This document shows positions 10,302-19,332 of a DNA stretch of 64,000 nt, piece by piece (the first letter of the stretch is position 1; every line of letters starts with the position of its first letter). This DNA is from Phycisphaerales bacterium (GTDB lineage Bacteria > Planctomycetota > Phycisphaerae > Phycisphaerales > SM1A02): positions 54,369-118,368 of the forward strand of contig JABAAL010000008.1 in NCBI GenBank assembly GCA_014238785.1, given 5' to 3'. The position numbers and the translations under genes were made by a program. The notes below the pieces were generated by a model. That model saw nothing but the letters and a program-made list of their open reading frames with translations, was not told where the DNA came from and did no database searches.

Positions 10302-11434
10302 GCTGTATCGCTCCTCTGTTGCAATCGCTGCAACTCTTCAAACTGGGAGGAAGTAAAGTACCAAGCATCTTTTAAGGATCGAATAGGAACAGATTGATCT
10401 GGACGAACAACAACAATTCCAGAGTGTTTCATATCAATAAGAGATCGAAGTTCTATAGGTTCTCTCTTTGCATCAAGTTGAATCAAAGAAAGCGATGCGA
10501 GCATTCGACTCATGCGTCTTTGGCTAGTATGGAATCCGCCTTCAATCCGCAACGAAAAGCCAAGCACAGAAAGCGCAACTTCTTGCTCTTGCCGCATGGC
10601 TTCTACAAGCAAAGACGCCGTTAAAGAAATTGCAATTTCTTCTGCATGCCGTGGGTCTTCTTCACACTTCAACTGATCGGTAGGCGTTGTTAAATCTAGC
10701 ACTACACGTACTCTGGAAACTGACGGTCGAGATCGCTGAATGCAAACAAGTTCGCCACGTCTTGCAGATGCTTTCCATGCTATATCGCCAAGGCGATCTC
10801 CACTGACAAATTCTCTCAGATCATAATAATCATCACCATCTCGCCCTTGCCGATTGCTTCGTTGTCCCAAAGACCCTGCTGAAACAATTGCTTGTAGGAC
10901 AGAGGGTCGCACAGATACTATTTCTGGGTACACAAGTACGTTGGTTATTTGCCGCACAACTTTCGAGGACCGAATCATCCCGAATGGAAAACTTGTTGTC
11001 ACACGAATAGATTCAAACGTTGCCTCGCCCCTGCTAGTAGGCCAAAACGCCGATTCGCCATGAACTGTTTCGCCTACACCAATTTCCATAATCCAACTGC
11101 GAGATTTACGGAAATGATTCTGCCACGTTGTCGAAGTTGTTTGTTGTTCTTCAATCCACAAACTAAATCCAGCAAACCATTTTGATGTGTTGCGAACTTC
11201 GTAGCGAATACTATATGGTTCATCAACGGTAGCAGGAGCCTGAATAATTCTCCTAATTCTGATATTTCGAAGGACGAGCTTCGCCCAAAAAAACGTCATG
11301 GCGACCGAAGTAATCATTGCCCCAAACAAGAACATTGGTAAATTTTTCCCTTGAAAAAAAGCAGAAGGCGCAACAAGAAGCAAGAGAACAACAAATACAA
11401 TTGTTGGATGAATGGACGTTGTTCGCTTTTTCAT
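10298..11434 (-). CDS. DUF58 domain protein
   Basis: A 378-residue protein with two N-terminal membrane segments (about residues 8-25 and 31-52) and a C-terminal DUF58 domain. The family motif is visible as GRDGDDYYDLREFVSGDRLGDIAWKASAR (positions about 10770-10850), followed by a von Willebrand-A-like fold region (VRVVLDLTTPT). Proteins of this family occur with MoxR ATPases and TgpA-type transglutaminases and are thought to act in envelope assembly or maturation. It overlaps the transglutaminase start by 4 nt and lies 28 nt after scpB. Confidence 0.87.
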   Translation of the reverse strand: MKKRTTSIHPTIVFVVLLLLVAPSAFFQGKNLPMFLFGAMITSVAMTFFWAKLVLRNIRIRRIIQAPATVDEPYSIRYEVRNTSKWFAGFSLWIEEQQTTSTTWQNHFRKSRSWIMEIGVGETVHGESAFWPTSRGEATFESIRVTTSFPFGMIRSSKVVRQITNVLVYPEIVSVRPSVLQAIVSAGSLGQRSNRQGRDGDDYYDLREFVSGDRLGDIAWKASARRGELVCIQRSRPSVSRVRVVLDLTTPTDQLKCEEDPRHAEEIAISLTASLLVEAMRQEQEVALSVLGFSLRIEGGFHTSQRRMSRMLASLSLIQLDAKREPIELRSLIDMKHSGIVVVRPDQSVPIRSLKDAWYFTSSQFEELQRLQQRSDTA

Positions 11435-11462
11435 TCCCCAAATAGTATGTCAGATATGAAAT

Positions 11463-12119
11463 TTATTCAGCAGTTTGTTCAGTAACTTCCGTTGAATCAG
11501 GGGCTTCATCTGTCTTTTCAACTTCAGGAGCCGCTGGCTTCCAAGATGGTTCGCGCACAAGGCCCTGTACTTCCGGCAAATCTTTTAAATTCGCGAGCCC
11601 AAATACACTCAAAAACTCTTTCGTAGTTCCGTAAAGCATCGGTCTTCCAAGTTCTTCAGCTCGGCCGACAATTTTAACGAGGCGCCGTTCCATCAAACCG
11701 CGTAATACATCGCCTGCTGCAACACCACGAATGACTTCTATTTCTGCTCGCATTACAGGCTGTCTATATGCAAGAATTGAAAGTGTTTCAAGTGCTGCCT
11801 GCGAAAGTTTTTGTTGTTGACGTTCAGCATGTAGTCGCGAAACAAGTGGAGCAAGTTCCTCCCTCGTCATCACGCGATATCCACCAGCGATACGTTCGAT
11901 TCTAAAAGCACGACTGCCATCATCGTACGCTGTGTTCAGCACATCAATGGCTTCTTTGATTTGCTTTGTTGCACCATCATCTTCAATGCCAAGAATAGTT
12001 TTCATTTTTGTTTCGGAAAGCGAGCGTTCACTTGCGAACAGTAACGCTTCGACACGCTGTTCAAGTGGTAATGTTGCACAAGGAGTTCCAGAGTTTTCAG
12101 TACTCACAGAGTCACTCAT
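11463..12119 (-). CDS. scpB: segregation and condensation protein B
   Basis: A 218-residue kleisin-associated protein of the SMC-ScpA-ScpB condensin complex that compacts and helps segregate the chromosome. Two winged-helix domains are recognisable: EQRVEALLFASERSLSE at the N-terminus, then LSQAALETLSILAYRQPV and RAEIEVIRGV, the family signature. The last 35 or so residues are an acidic, Thr/Glu-rich tail outside the usual fold. The start overlaps the atpC stop by 4 nt. scpA and smc are not in the window. Confidence 0.92.
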   Translation of the reverse strand: MSDSVSTENSGTPCATLPLEQRVEALLFASERSLSETKMKTILGIEDDGATKQIKEAIDVLNTAYDDGSRAFRIERIAGGYRVMTREELAPLVSRLHAERQQQKLSQAALETLSILAYRQPVMRAEIEVIRGVAAGDVLRGLMERRLVKIVGRAEELGRPMLYGTTKEFLSVFGLANLKDLPEVQGLVREPSWKPAAPEVEKTDEAPDSTEVTEQTAE

Positions 12120-12514
12120 GATTTGCTTGCGAGTGCCACTTTAGCGGTTGCGATTTTTTGTGCGCGTTCAACTGCAACACGATCTTTAACATCGGAAATT
12201 ACGCGAGCGTTTGCCTCAGCAAGTTCGGCTTTTGCTTCTTCAAGATTAAGTTCCTCAGCAAGTATTGCGCCTTCAGTTACAAGAGATAAGCCCTCACTAT
12301 CGACGTGGGCAAACCCACCTTCGATGAGGTAACTCCTCGATTCACCTTCCGTATCGATTCGAAGTGTGCCAGGAGCAAGTCTGGAGAGAAGAGGCGCAAG
12401 CCCTTTCATCATGCCATATTGTCCATCCCATGAAGGAAAGGAAACGTACGTTGCTTGCCCATCGAAGCATTCTTCGGTTGGGGTTACGATTTTGCAAGGG
12501 AATATGTCAGCCAC
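12116..12514 (-). CDS. atpC: F1Fo ATP synthase epsilon subunit
   Basis: A 132-residue central-stalk subunit that couples rotation and can inhibit ATP hydrolysis. I choose the GTG at 12514 (ADIFPCKIVTPTEECFDG follows) because AGGA lies 7 nt upstream and the N-terminus then matches the family start; the frame remains open to 12592. The N-terminal beta sandwich has the usual GQYGMMKGLAPLL region and the C-terminal helices are Ala/Glu-rich. It is separated from the other atp genes, none of which are in the window, and is coupled to scpB by a 4-nt overlap. Confidence 0.88.
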   Translation of the reverse strand: MADIFPCKIVTPTEECFDGQATYVSFPSWDGQYGMMKGLAPLLSRLAPGTLRIDTEGESRSYLIEGGFAHVDSEGLSLVTEGAILAEELNLEEAKAELAEANARVISDVKDRVAVERAQKIATAKVALASKS

Positions 12515-12614
12515 TGTATTATCCTGTTTAAAAAGGGGTGCTAGAAGCATCATATGATACCGAAATTCTGTGGAATACGCACTCTTGTGCAATTCTTCGT
12601 TACAATACCACCTT

Positions 12615-12672
12615 TATCCAACTATCCGGATATACGGATGAACCCCTCGTACATATCCCCAATACAGGAGAT
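12615..12672 (+). promoter_or_regulatory. ahcY upstream region with short hairpin and Shine-Dalgarno
   Basis: A short inverted repeat (ATCCG, six-base spacer, CGGAT) sits near 12627-12642 and a clear AGGAG ends about 8 nt before the GTG start at 12679. It may only be chance structure; I could not match it to a known SAH riboswitch. Confidence 0.3.
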
Positions 12673-12678
12673 GGCCCA

Positions 12679-14178
12679 GTGACCACAGAAGCACCAACGA
12701 TGACAACATTCCTCAACACCAATCTAGATCTTTTTGCCCCTTGCAATTTCAAGGTAGCTGACCTTTCGCCTGAAACCGTGGCGTTTGGCCGCAAGGAAAT
12801 AGAAATTGCTGAATATGAAATGCCTGGATTAATAGCGCTTCGCAAGCAGTACGGCGAATCTAAGCCACTTGCAGGCGCTCGAATCACCGGATCCCTGCAC
12901 ATGACGATTCAAACCGCTGTGCTCATTGAAACACTCGTCGCCCTTGGTGCTGAAGTACGCTGGGCAAGTTGCAATATTTTCTCAACGCAAAATCATGCTG
13001 CTGCTGCTGTTGCTGTTGGACCAAATGGCACCCCTGACAATCCACAGGGTATTCCCGTCTTTGCTTGGAAAGGCGAGACGCTTGAAGAATATTGGTGGTG
13101 CACGTTCCAAGCACTACACTGGGGTGATGGAAATTGTCCCAATCTTATACTTGACGATGGTGGCGATGCAACGCTCGTCGTGCACAAAGGCGTTGAGTAC
13201 AACAAATCTGGAACCGTCCCAACAAGCGAAGGCGCAGGTAGCGATGACGAACGAATTATTCTTGACTTGCTCGCTGATGTGCAAACTTGGAACAATAAAT
13301 TCTGGGAACAATACGCTGTTGAAGTAAACGGCGTAAGTGAAGAAACAACAACTGGCATTCACCGCATGTACCAGATGGCAAAGGAGAACACGTTGTTGTT
13401 CCCCGTCATCAACGTAAATGACTCCGTAACGAAAAGCAAATTCGACAACCTTTATGGTTGTCGCCACTCCTGCGTAGATGGCATCATGCGAGCAACCGAT
13501 GTAATGCTCGCTGGTAAAGTTGCGCTCGTTGCTGGATACGGCGATGTTGGCAAGGGTTGCTGCCAAGCACTCAAGGGGCAAGGTTGCCGAGTGAAGGTCA
13601 GCGAAATTGATCCCATTTGTGCGCTGCAAGCAGCAATGGAAGGCTACGAAGTCGTTCGCATGGACGAAGTTGTTGGTGACATTGATGTCTTTGTCACAAC
13701 AACGGGTAACTTTAATGTGATTACTGCTGATCACATGGCAAGGATGAAGCACAACGCAATCGTTGGCAACATTGGCCACTTCGATAATGAAATTGACATG
13801 GTTGGACTTGAGAACCTTGATGGCATTAAAAAAATCAACATCAAGCCACAAGTGGATGAATGGAAGTTCAAAGACGGTCATTCAATCATCGTCCTCGCCG
13901 AAGGCCGTCTCTTGAATCTCGGTTGTGCAACAGGTCACCCAAGCTTCGTGATGAGTAACTCCTTTACAAACCAAGTGCTTGCACAGATGGAATTGCACAC
14001 AAATCATGGCAGTTACGAGCATAAGGTTTACACGCTTTCCAAGAAACTCGACGAAATGGTTGCAAGATTGCACCTTAAGCAACTCGGCGTGAAGTTAACT
14101 GAGCTCACGAAAGAGCAAGCGAACTACATTGACGTTCCTATCGAAGGTCCCTACAAAGCTGACCATTATCGATATTAA
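12679..14178 (+). CDS. ahcY: adenosylhomocysteinase (long form)
   Basis: Hydrolyses S-adenosylhomocysteine to adenosine and homocysteine, clearing the product of SAM-dependent methylation. I use the GTG at 12679, which has AGGAG 8 nt upstream, giving 499 aa; an ATG 21 nt further in is the alternative. The NAD site [17 protein letters not shown] lies near residues 287-303, substrate-domain motifs [16 protein letters not shown] and [14 protein letters not shown] are N-terminal, and the protein ends in the usual KADHYRY. The insert following [10 protein letters not shown] is the extra stretch of the longer bacterial/plant class. Divergent from atpC; followed by a strong stem-loop. Confidence 0.97.
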   Translation: MTTEAPTMTTFLNTNLDLFAPCNFKVADLSPETVAFGRKEIEIAEYEMPGLIALRKQYGESKPLAGARITGSLHMTIQTAVLIETLVALGAEVRWASCNIFSTQNHAAAAVAVGPNGTPDNPQGIPVFAWKGETLEEYWWCTFQALHWGDGNCPNLILDDGGDATLVVHKGVEYNKSGTVPTSEGAGSDDERIILDLLADVQTWNNKFWEQYAVEVNGVSEETTTGIHRMYQMAKENTLLFPVINVNDSVTKSKFDNLYGCRHSCVDGIMRATDVMLAGKVALVAGYGDVGKGCCQALKGQGCRVKVSEIDPICALQAAMEGYEVVRMDEVVGDIDVFVTTTGNFNVITADHMARMKHNAIVGNIGHFDNEIDMVGLENLDGIKKINIKPQVDEWKFKDGHSIIVLAEGRLLNLGCATGHPSFVMSNSFTNQVLAQMELHTNHGSYEHKVYTLSKKLDEMVARLHLKQLGVKLTELTKEQANYIDVPIEGPYKADHYRY

Positions 14179-14224
14179 ATAAACAATCCGCGGGTCGTTT
14201 TCTACTGGCCGCTCACCTCATATA

Positions 14225-14260
14225 ACAGGGCATGGTGCTTGGCACCATGCCCTGTTTGGT
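14225..14260 (+). terminator. stem-loop terminator after ahcY
   Basis: A perfect 14-bp stem (14225-14238 with 14242-14255) closed by a TTG loop and followed by a short T run. It lies 46 nt after the ahcY stop and before purF. The T tract is weak (TTT), so termination efficiency is uncertain. Confidence 0.75.
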
Positions 14261-14285
14261 GTCTAGCGCCAATTGCGTGTATGAT
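14256..14285 (+). promoter_or_regulatory. possible purF promoter
   Basis: TATGAT at 14280-14285 is a good -10 match; TTGGTG at 14256-14261 is a partial -35 at 18 nt. Transcription would start only a few bases before the purF ATG at 14297, which lacks a Shine-Dalgarno sequence, so a near-leaderless transcript is possible. Confidence 0.35.
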
Positions 14286-14296
14286 TCCACCTTCTA

Positions 14297-16198
14297 ATGA
14301 GCGACCGACTCACCCACGAATGTGGCCTTGCCTTTGTACGGCTTCGAAAGCCCCTGCACTACTTCCAAGAGCAGTACGGAGATGCTGCGTGGGGACTCCG
14401 AAAAACATATTTGCTCATGCAAAAGCAATACAACCGCGGGCAAGATGGAGCAGGCTTAGCCGTCGTCAAGTTCGACATGCCAGCAGGCGATCAATTCTTG
14501 CTTCGAGTTCGTTCCGACAAGCACAACGCTATCGAACGAATCTTTGATGTCATCACGGAAGATACCGAACAACTGAGTGAATCGATTTCAGCAGAAACCG
14601 AAATGGATGCAAAGCGTGCCTGTCGATTCCTTGGCGAAGCGTATCTTGGTCACTTGCGGTACGGGACGCACTCTGGAAACTCCATGGCAATGTGCCATCC
14701 GTTCATTCGAAAAAGCAATATTGCAAGCAGAAACATCGCACTCGCTGGCAATTTCAACATGACCAACTCAAACGACTTGTTTAGTCGACTCGTTGCATAC
14801 GGGCTTGACCCCGTCGGCGACAACGACACACAAGTCATCCTTGAAAAAATTAGCCACTTCCTCAATAACGAACATGAGCGACTTATTAAGAAACACAAAA
14901 ATCTCGAAGGAAGAGAACTCGCCAAAACAATTTCAGATGATCTTGATCTTGGGCGCATGCTCAAAAAAGCAGCGCAGTATTGGGATGGTGGATATGTCTT
15001 CGCTTCTTTAGTTGGCAACGGCGATGCTTTCATTTGCCGTGACCCTGCAGGCATACGCCCTGCATTTATGTATGTCAACGATGAAGTAGTCGCATGCGCC
15101 TCTGAACGTGGCGCGCTTGCAAACGTGTTCAATGTTGATCCCGATAAAATCCAACAAGTCAAACCTGGACATATAGTGATTGTAAAACGAGACGGGTCTA
15201 TTGAAGAAGTCGAATTCACTAATCCAATTGAATTACGGCAATGCTCATTCGAACGAATCTATTTCAGTCGTGGGAATGATCCGCTTATCTATAAACAACG
15301 CAAACGACTAGGCGCAAACCTTGCCCCTCGGATTATGAGGGTGCTTGGCGATGACATCAGCCGCTCTTTCTTTAGCTACATCCCAAACACTGCTGAAACA
15401 TGTTTTCTTGGGTTACTTGAAGCTGTAGGCGGCGCACTCCGATCAATTGAAGCGGATAGCATCTGGGATAAAATCCAAGATGGCTCAGTAACCCGATCTG
15501 ACCTTACAAAATTAAATCATACACGCGTGCAAGCAGAACTTATTGCACACAAGGATCAGCGCTTGCGTACATTCATTACGCACGATGCGGCTCGTCGAGA
15601 CTTAGTGTCACACATTTACGATATCACTCGAGGGCTTATTGAAAAAGATGACACGCTTGTTGTCGTAGATGATTCCATTGTCCGCGGAACTACATTGCGA
15701 GAATCCATCATTACAAGTCTGTCGCAACTCAATCCTAAACGAATTGTCATTGTGAGTTCTGCGCCCCCAATCATGTACCCAGATTGTTACGGAATTGACA
15801 TGAGTCAAATTGGGAAGTTCATTGCATTTGAAGCAGCGGTTGAATTAACAAAAGATGCAGGCAACGAATCTATTTTTGAAGAAATCGCACGCAATTGCAT
15901 TGCCCAAGAAAAACTTCCTGTTTCTCAGATGCAAAACCAAGTAAAAGCACTCTACGACCAATTTACATTGAAGGATATTTCATGCAAGGTTGCAGAACTC
16001 GTAAGACCAAACGAGCTCGATTGGAACGGACAACTTGATGTTATCTACCAAGATATCGATGGGCTTCGAGCTGCGATGCCCGAACATACCGGAGACTGGT
16101 ACTTTACGGGCACCTATCCAACACCAGGCGGAAACGCCGTCGTCAACCGTGCCTTTTTGAATTGGCACACTAGTAACGATTCAAAACGCGCGTATTAA
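14297..16198 (+). CDS. purF: amidophosphoribosyltransferase, long form
   Basis: First committed step of purine synthesis: PRPP plus glutamine to 5-phosphoribosylamine. The protein has 633 residues, against about 500 in the E. coli enzyme, and resembles the long form I know from Bacteroidetes. The Ntn glutaminase nucleophile is Cys9 in THECGLAFVRL, so an eight-residue propeptide must be removed. NRGQDGAGLA and FLGEAYLGHLRYGTHS are glutaminase-domain motifs. The PRPP loop VVVDDSIVRGTTL lies near 455-467. Its stop codon overlaps that of the convergent RND pump gene (shared TTAA at 16195-16198). Confidence 0.9.
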   Translation: MSDRLTHECGLAFVRLRKPLHYFQEQYGDAAWGLRKTYLLMQKQYNRGQDGAGLAVVKFDMPAGDQFLLRVRSDKHNAIERIFDVITEDTEQLSESISAETEMDAKRACRFLGEAYLGHLRYGTHSGNSMAMCHPFIRKSNIASRNIALAGNFNMTNSNDLFSRLVAYGLDPVGDNDTQVILEKISHFLNNEHERLIKKHKNLEGRELAKTISDDLDLGRMLKKAAQYWDGGYVFASLVGNGDAFICRDPAGIRPAFMYVNDEVVACASERGALANVFNVDPDKIQQVKPGHIVIVKRDGSIEEVEFTNPIELRQCSFERIYFSRGNDPLIYKQRKRLGANLAPRIMRVLGDDISRSFFSYIPNTAETCFLGLLEAVGGALRSIEADSIWDKIQDGSVTRSDLTKLNHTRVQAELIAHKDQRLRTFITHDAARRDLVSHIYDITRGLIEKDDTLVVVDDSIVRGTTLRESIITSLSQLNPKRIVIVSSAPPIMYPDCYGIDMSQIGKFIAFEAAVELTKDAGNESIFEEIARNCIAQEKLPVSQMQNQVKALYDQFTLKDISCKVAELVRPNELDWNGQLDVIYQDIDGLRAAMPEHTGDWYFTGTYPTPGGNAVVNRAFLNWHTSNDSKRAY

Positions 16199-19100
16199 AG
16201 TTCTTCTTCGTCAATAACATTTGTGAAACCAAACTTTTCTCGTATCGATTCAATCACAATATAAAATACAGGGACAAATACAAGACTTAAAAATGTTGCT
16301 GCCAACATTCCTCCAAAAACTGTTGTGCCTATGGAATGTCGACTACTAGCGCCTGCACCATTTGCAATAAGAAGTGGCATAACACCTAAAATAAATGCAA
16401 AAGCAGTCATAAGAATTGGGCGGAGTCGTAATTTCGCGGCTTGAGTTGCAGAATCAATAATGCTCATTCCTGACTCTCTGTTTTTCTTTGCAAACTCCAC
16501 AATCAAAATTGCATTTTTAGATGCCAAACCTATCAACAGAATCAAGCCAATTTGTCCGTAAATATCTAAATCTAGGCTACGCATTTTTAATGCAAGAATA
16601 GCACCTAAAATTGCAAGTGGTGCTGAAAGCAAAATCATAAATGGAATAGTCCAACTTTCATATTGCGCCGCAAGAAACAAAAAGACAATCAATATCGCCA
16701 AACCAAAAATTATTGGAATCGCTTTGATAGCCTCGATTTGTTGGTACACAATATCAGTCCAAAGAAAGTCAAAACCTTGAGGCAAATTCTTTACTTCTTC
16801 CCAAATAGCTTTGATACTTTCGCCAGAACTAAATCCTGGTGTTGACGCCCCCATGACTTGAGCGGAGGTATACATGTTGTAATGCGCTAAATTTTCGCTG
16901 CCAAGTTCTGCTTGTATTTCAACAAGTTCAGAAAGTGGAATTGCATCTCCCGCGGCGTTTAGTACTTCTAAATTGCCAATATCCTGTGCTGTTCTTCTAC
17001 TACCACCTTCTGCTTGAACGATAACCTGATACACCTTCCCGTATTTATTAAAATCATTTACATAGACAGAAGCTAAATTATATTGAAGCACATCGAATAA
17101 GGATGACAAATCCACTCCAAGGGCACTTGCTTTAGTGCGATCTATTTCTAAATGGTAGATTGGCGTATTGCTTGAGAATGTCGACATTGCGAAACTGATT
17201 TCATCAAGAGTAGAAATACGCTCTATAAATTCGCCCGTGACTTTCCCAAGAGCAGTTGCTCCTTGCGCGTTAAGATCACGAATTTGAAATGCAAAGCCAC
17301 CTGTTTTGCCAAGACCACTAATTGCAGGAGCATTGAATACTTGAACAGCCACAGGCTGAACTGCTGCAAATTTTTCTCGCAAACTATCCATGATACCCCA
17401 GACACTTAATTCTTCCGTGGTTCTATCATTCCAATTTGTTAAAATTGGTATCGCCATTCCTGATGCTGCATTTGCAGTAAAACCGCTTAAAAAATCTACG
17501 CCTGTTATAACAACAACATCTGCTATGCCTTCTTGAGCGAGCATGATCTCAATTAGTTCTTCAGATGCTTCATCTGTAGTAGCAAGAGACCTACCCGGTG
17601 AACCACTGAAACCTACGAAAAAATATCCTTGATCTTCTTCAGGGACAAAGCCAGTTGGCATATGTAAGGCGACATAGCCAGTTATGAAAATCAACACACC
17701 AAAAACTACTAGGACAAGCATCCAAATTTTGGAAAGTTTCTGAACTGATACTGCATACAAATCGCCAGCTCTGTCAAATACCCTATTAAACCAACGAAAG
17801 AAGCCCCATCTATCTTCGTCTTTTCTAACTCGCAGCAAAACACCGCAAAGCGCAGGACTTAACGACAATGAGTTAATGGAAGATAAAATCACACTAAATG
17901 CAATTGTCAATGAAAACTGATTATAAAGTTGGCCACTAATCCCCGGAACAAATGATGCTGGAATAAATACTGCTAGAAGTACTAGGGAAGTAGCCACAAT
18001 TGGCCCTGTAACCTCACGCATTGCAATAGCAGTTGCTTTTCGTACAGAAACATTTCCTTTTTCTAACTGCCTTTCTACATTTTCAACAACAACAATTGCA
18101 TCGTCAACAACTAAGCCTATTGCGAGAACTAAACCAAGGAGTGTTAGCGTGTTAATTGAAAAACCAAATGCCATCATTATCGCAAAAGTACCAATTAATG
18201 AAACTGGAATAGCAACAATAGGGATTAAAGCAGCACGCCAACTTTGCAAGAAAACAAAAATGACTAATACAACTAATCCAATTGCTTCGAGTAAAGTAAC
18301 AACGAGTTCGACTAAAGAGATTCGTACAAATTCTGAAGTGTCGAATGTCATTTGATACTTTAAATCGGTTGGAAAGTTTTTAGAAAGTCGCTCCATGGCA
18401 GCCTTCACGCCTGCGGTTACCGACAGCGCATTCGCACCCGGCAATTGATATATGCCCATAGATGTAGAAGGATTTCCATTGAGCGTGCTATTTGAATCAT
18501 ACGTTTGAGCTCCGAGTTCAACTCGAGCAATATCACGGAGGCGAACAATTGCACCCCCTTCACTGCGAATAATGATGCTTTCGAATTCATCTACATCTGC
18601 AAGACGGCCTTTTGCTGACAATTGAATTGTATGCGCGGTAGGGTTATTCAATGGCAGAGAACCAACTTGTCCGGCAACAATTTGAATGTTTTGTTTACTA
18701 ATCGCTGATGAAATCATCTCGGGCGAAATGCCCATTTTAGACATTTTCAATGGGTCAAGCCAAACACGCATCGCGTACTCTTTCAAACCAAAAATTGTAA
18801 TGCTGCCAACTCCTGGAACCCGCTTCAATTCATCGTACAAATGAATGTCTGCATAGTTCCCCATGAAGACGCTGTCATACGTATTGCTATTGGAAAACAA
18901 GCTCACAATAGCAAGCATAGTTGTTGATTGTTTTGTAACTGATATACCCGCTCGTTGCACGATGTCTGGCATAACTGCCATTGCTTGGTCTACCCGATTT
19001 TGAACATCGACTGCTGCCATGTCCAAATCTGTGCCAATATTAAACGAGATGGTAATACTTGATGCACCGTTATTGGTACTGTTCGACGACATGTACATCA

Positions 19101-19326
19101 TGTTCTCTACGCCATTTACTTGCTCTTCAATTGGCGTTGTAATGATGTCCGAAACAACTTGGGAACTTGCACCCGGATATCCCGAAGTTATTTGAACTTG
19201 GGGTGGAGTGACTTCAGGAAACTGAGCAACAGGCAAGAGAAAGATGCATATCCCACCCACGAGTACCATTAAAATTGCGAGACATATCGCAAATATTGGT
19301 CTTTTAATAAAAAATATTGGTGTCAC
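16195..19326 (-). CDS. RND multidrug efflux pump, HAE1 family (AcrB-like)
   Basis: A 1043-residue inner-membrane proton-driven pump of normal AcrB length. It starts with the FFIKRPIFAICLAILMVLVGG first membrane span, has two large periplasmic loops, and shows the TM4 acidic pair in GLVVDDAIVVVENVERQ. GFVPEEDQGYFFV and GLASKNAILIVEFAK are further family signatures. It is the last gene of a three-gene tripartite efflux operon and starts 6 nt after the adaptor stop. Likely substrates are hydrophobic toxins, drugs or bile-like compounds, not decidable here. Confidence 0.95.
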   Translation of the reverse strand: MTPIFFIKRPIFAICLAILMVLVGGICIFLLPVAQFPEVTPPQVQITSGYPGASSQVVSDIITTPIEEQVNGVENMMYMSSNSTNNGASSITISFNIGTDLDMAAVDVQNRVDQAMAVMPDIVQRAGISVTKQSTTMLAIVSLFSNSNTYDSVFMGNYADIHLYDELKRVPGVGSITIFGLKEYAMRVWLDPLKMSKMGISPEMISSAISKQNIQIVAGQVGSLPLNNPTAHTIQLSAKGRLADVDEFESIIIRSEGGAIVRLRDIARVELGAQTYDSNSTLNGNPSTSMGIYQLPGANALSVTAGVKAAMERLSKNFPTDLKYQMTFDTSEFVRISLVELVVTLLEAIGLVVLVIFVFLQSWRAALIPIVAIPVSLIGTFAIMMAFGFSINTLTLLGLVLAIGLVVDDAIVVVENVERQLEKGNVSVRKATAIAMREVTGPIVATSLVLLAVFIPASFVPGISGQLYNQFSLTIAFSVILSSINSLSLSPALCGVLLRVRKDEDRWGFFRWFNRVFDRAGDLYAVSVQKLSKIWMLVLVVFGVLIFITGYVALHMPTGFVPEEDQGYFFVGFSGSPGRSLATTDEASEELIEIMLAQEGIADVVVITGVDFLSGFTANAASGMAIPILTNWNDRTTEELSVWGIMDSLREKFAAVQPVAVQVFNAPAISGLGKTGGFAFQIRDLNAQGATALGKVTGEFIERISTLDEISFAMSTFSSNTPIYHLEIDRTKASALGVDLSSLFDVLQYNLASVYVNDFNKYGKVYQVIVQAEGGSRRTAQDIGNLEVLNAAGDAIPLSELVEIQAELGSENLAHYNMYTSAQVMGASTPGFSSGESIKAIWEEVKNLPQGFDFLWTDIVYQQIEAIKAIPIIFGLAILIVFLFLAAQYESWTIPFMILLSAPLAILGAILALKMRSLDLDIYGQIGLILLIGLASKNAILIVEFAKKNRESGMSIIDSATQAAKLRLRPILMTAFAFILGVMPLLIANGAGASSRHSIGTTVFGGMLAATFLSLVFVPVFYIVIESIREKFGFTNVIDEEEL

Positions 19327-19332
19327 GTGGTG

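Noticed and set aside
12538..12678. Longer ahcY N-terminus from the ATG at 12538
   Set aside because: It would overlap the atpC upstream region, lacks family similarity, and the GTG at 12679 has an ideal Shine-Dalgarno.
12600..12678. SAH riboswitch before ahcY
   Set aside because: I could not find its conserved core; only a short hairpin is visible.
12923..13114. Poly-Gln frame antisense to ahcY
   Set aside because: It is the reverse reading of an Ala-rich repeat of GCT codons in ahcY; no independent start signal.
13114..13881. 255-codon minus-strand frame inside ahcY
   Set aside because: Antisense shadow of ahcY; no start signal or recognisable domain.
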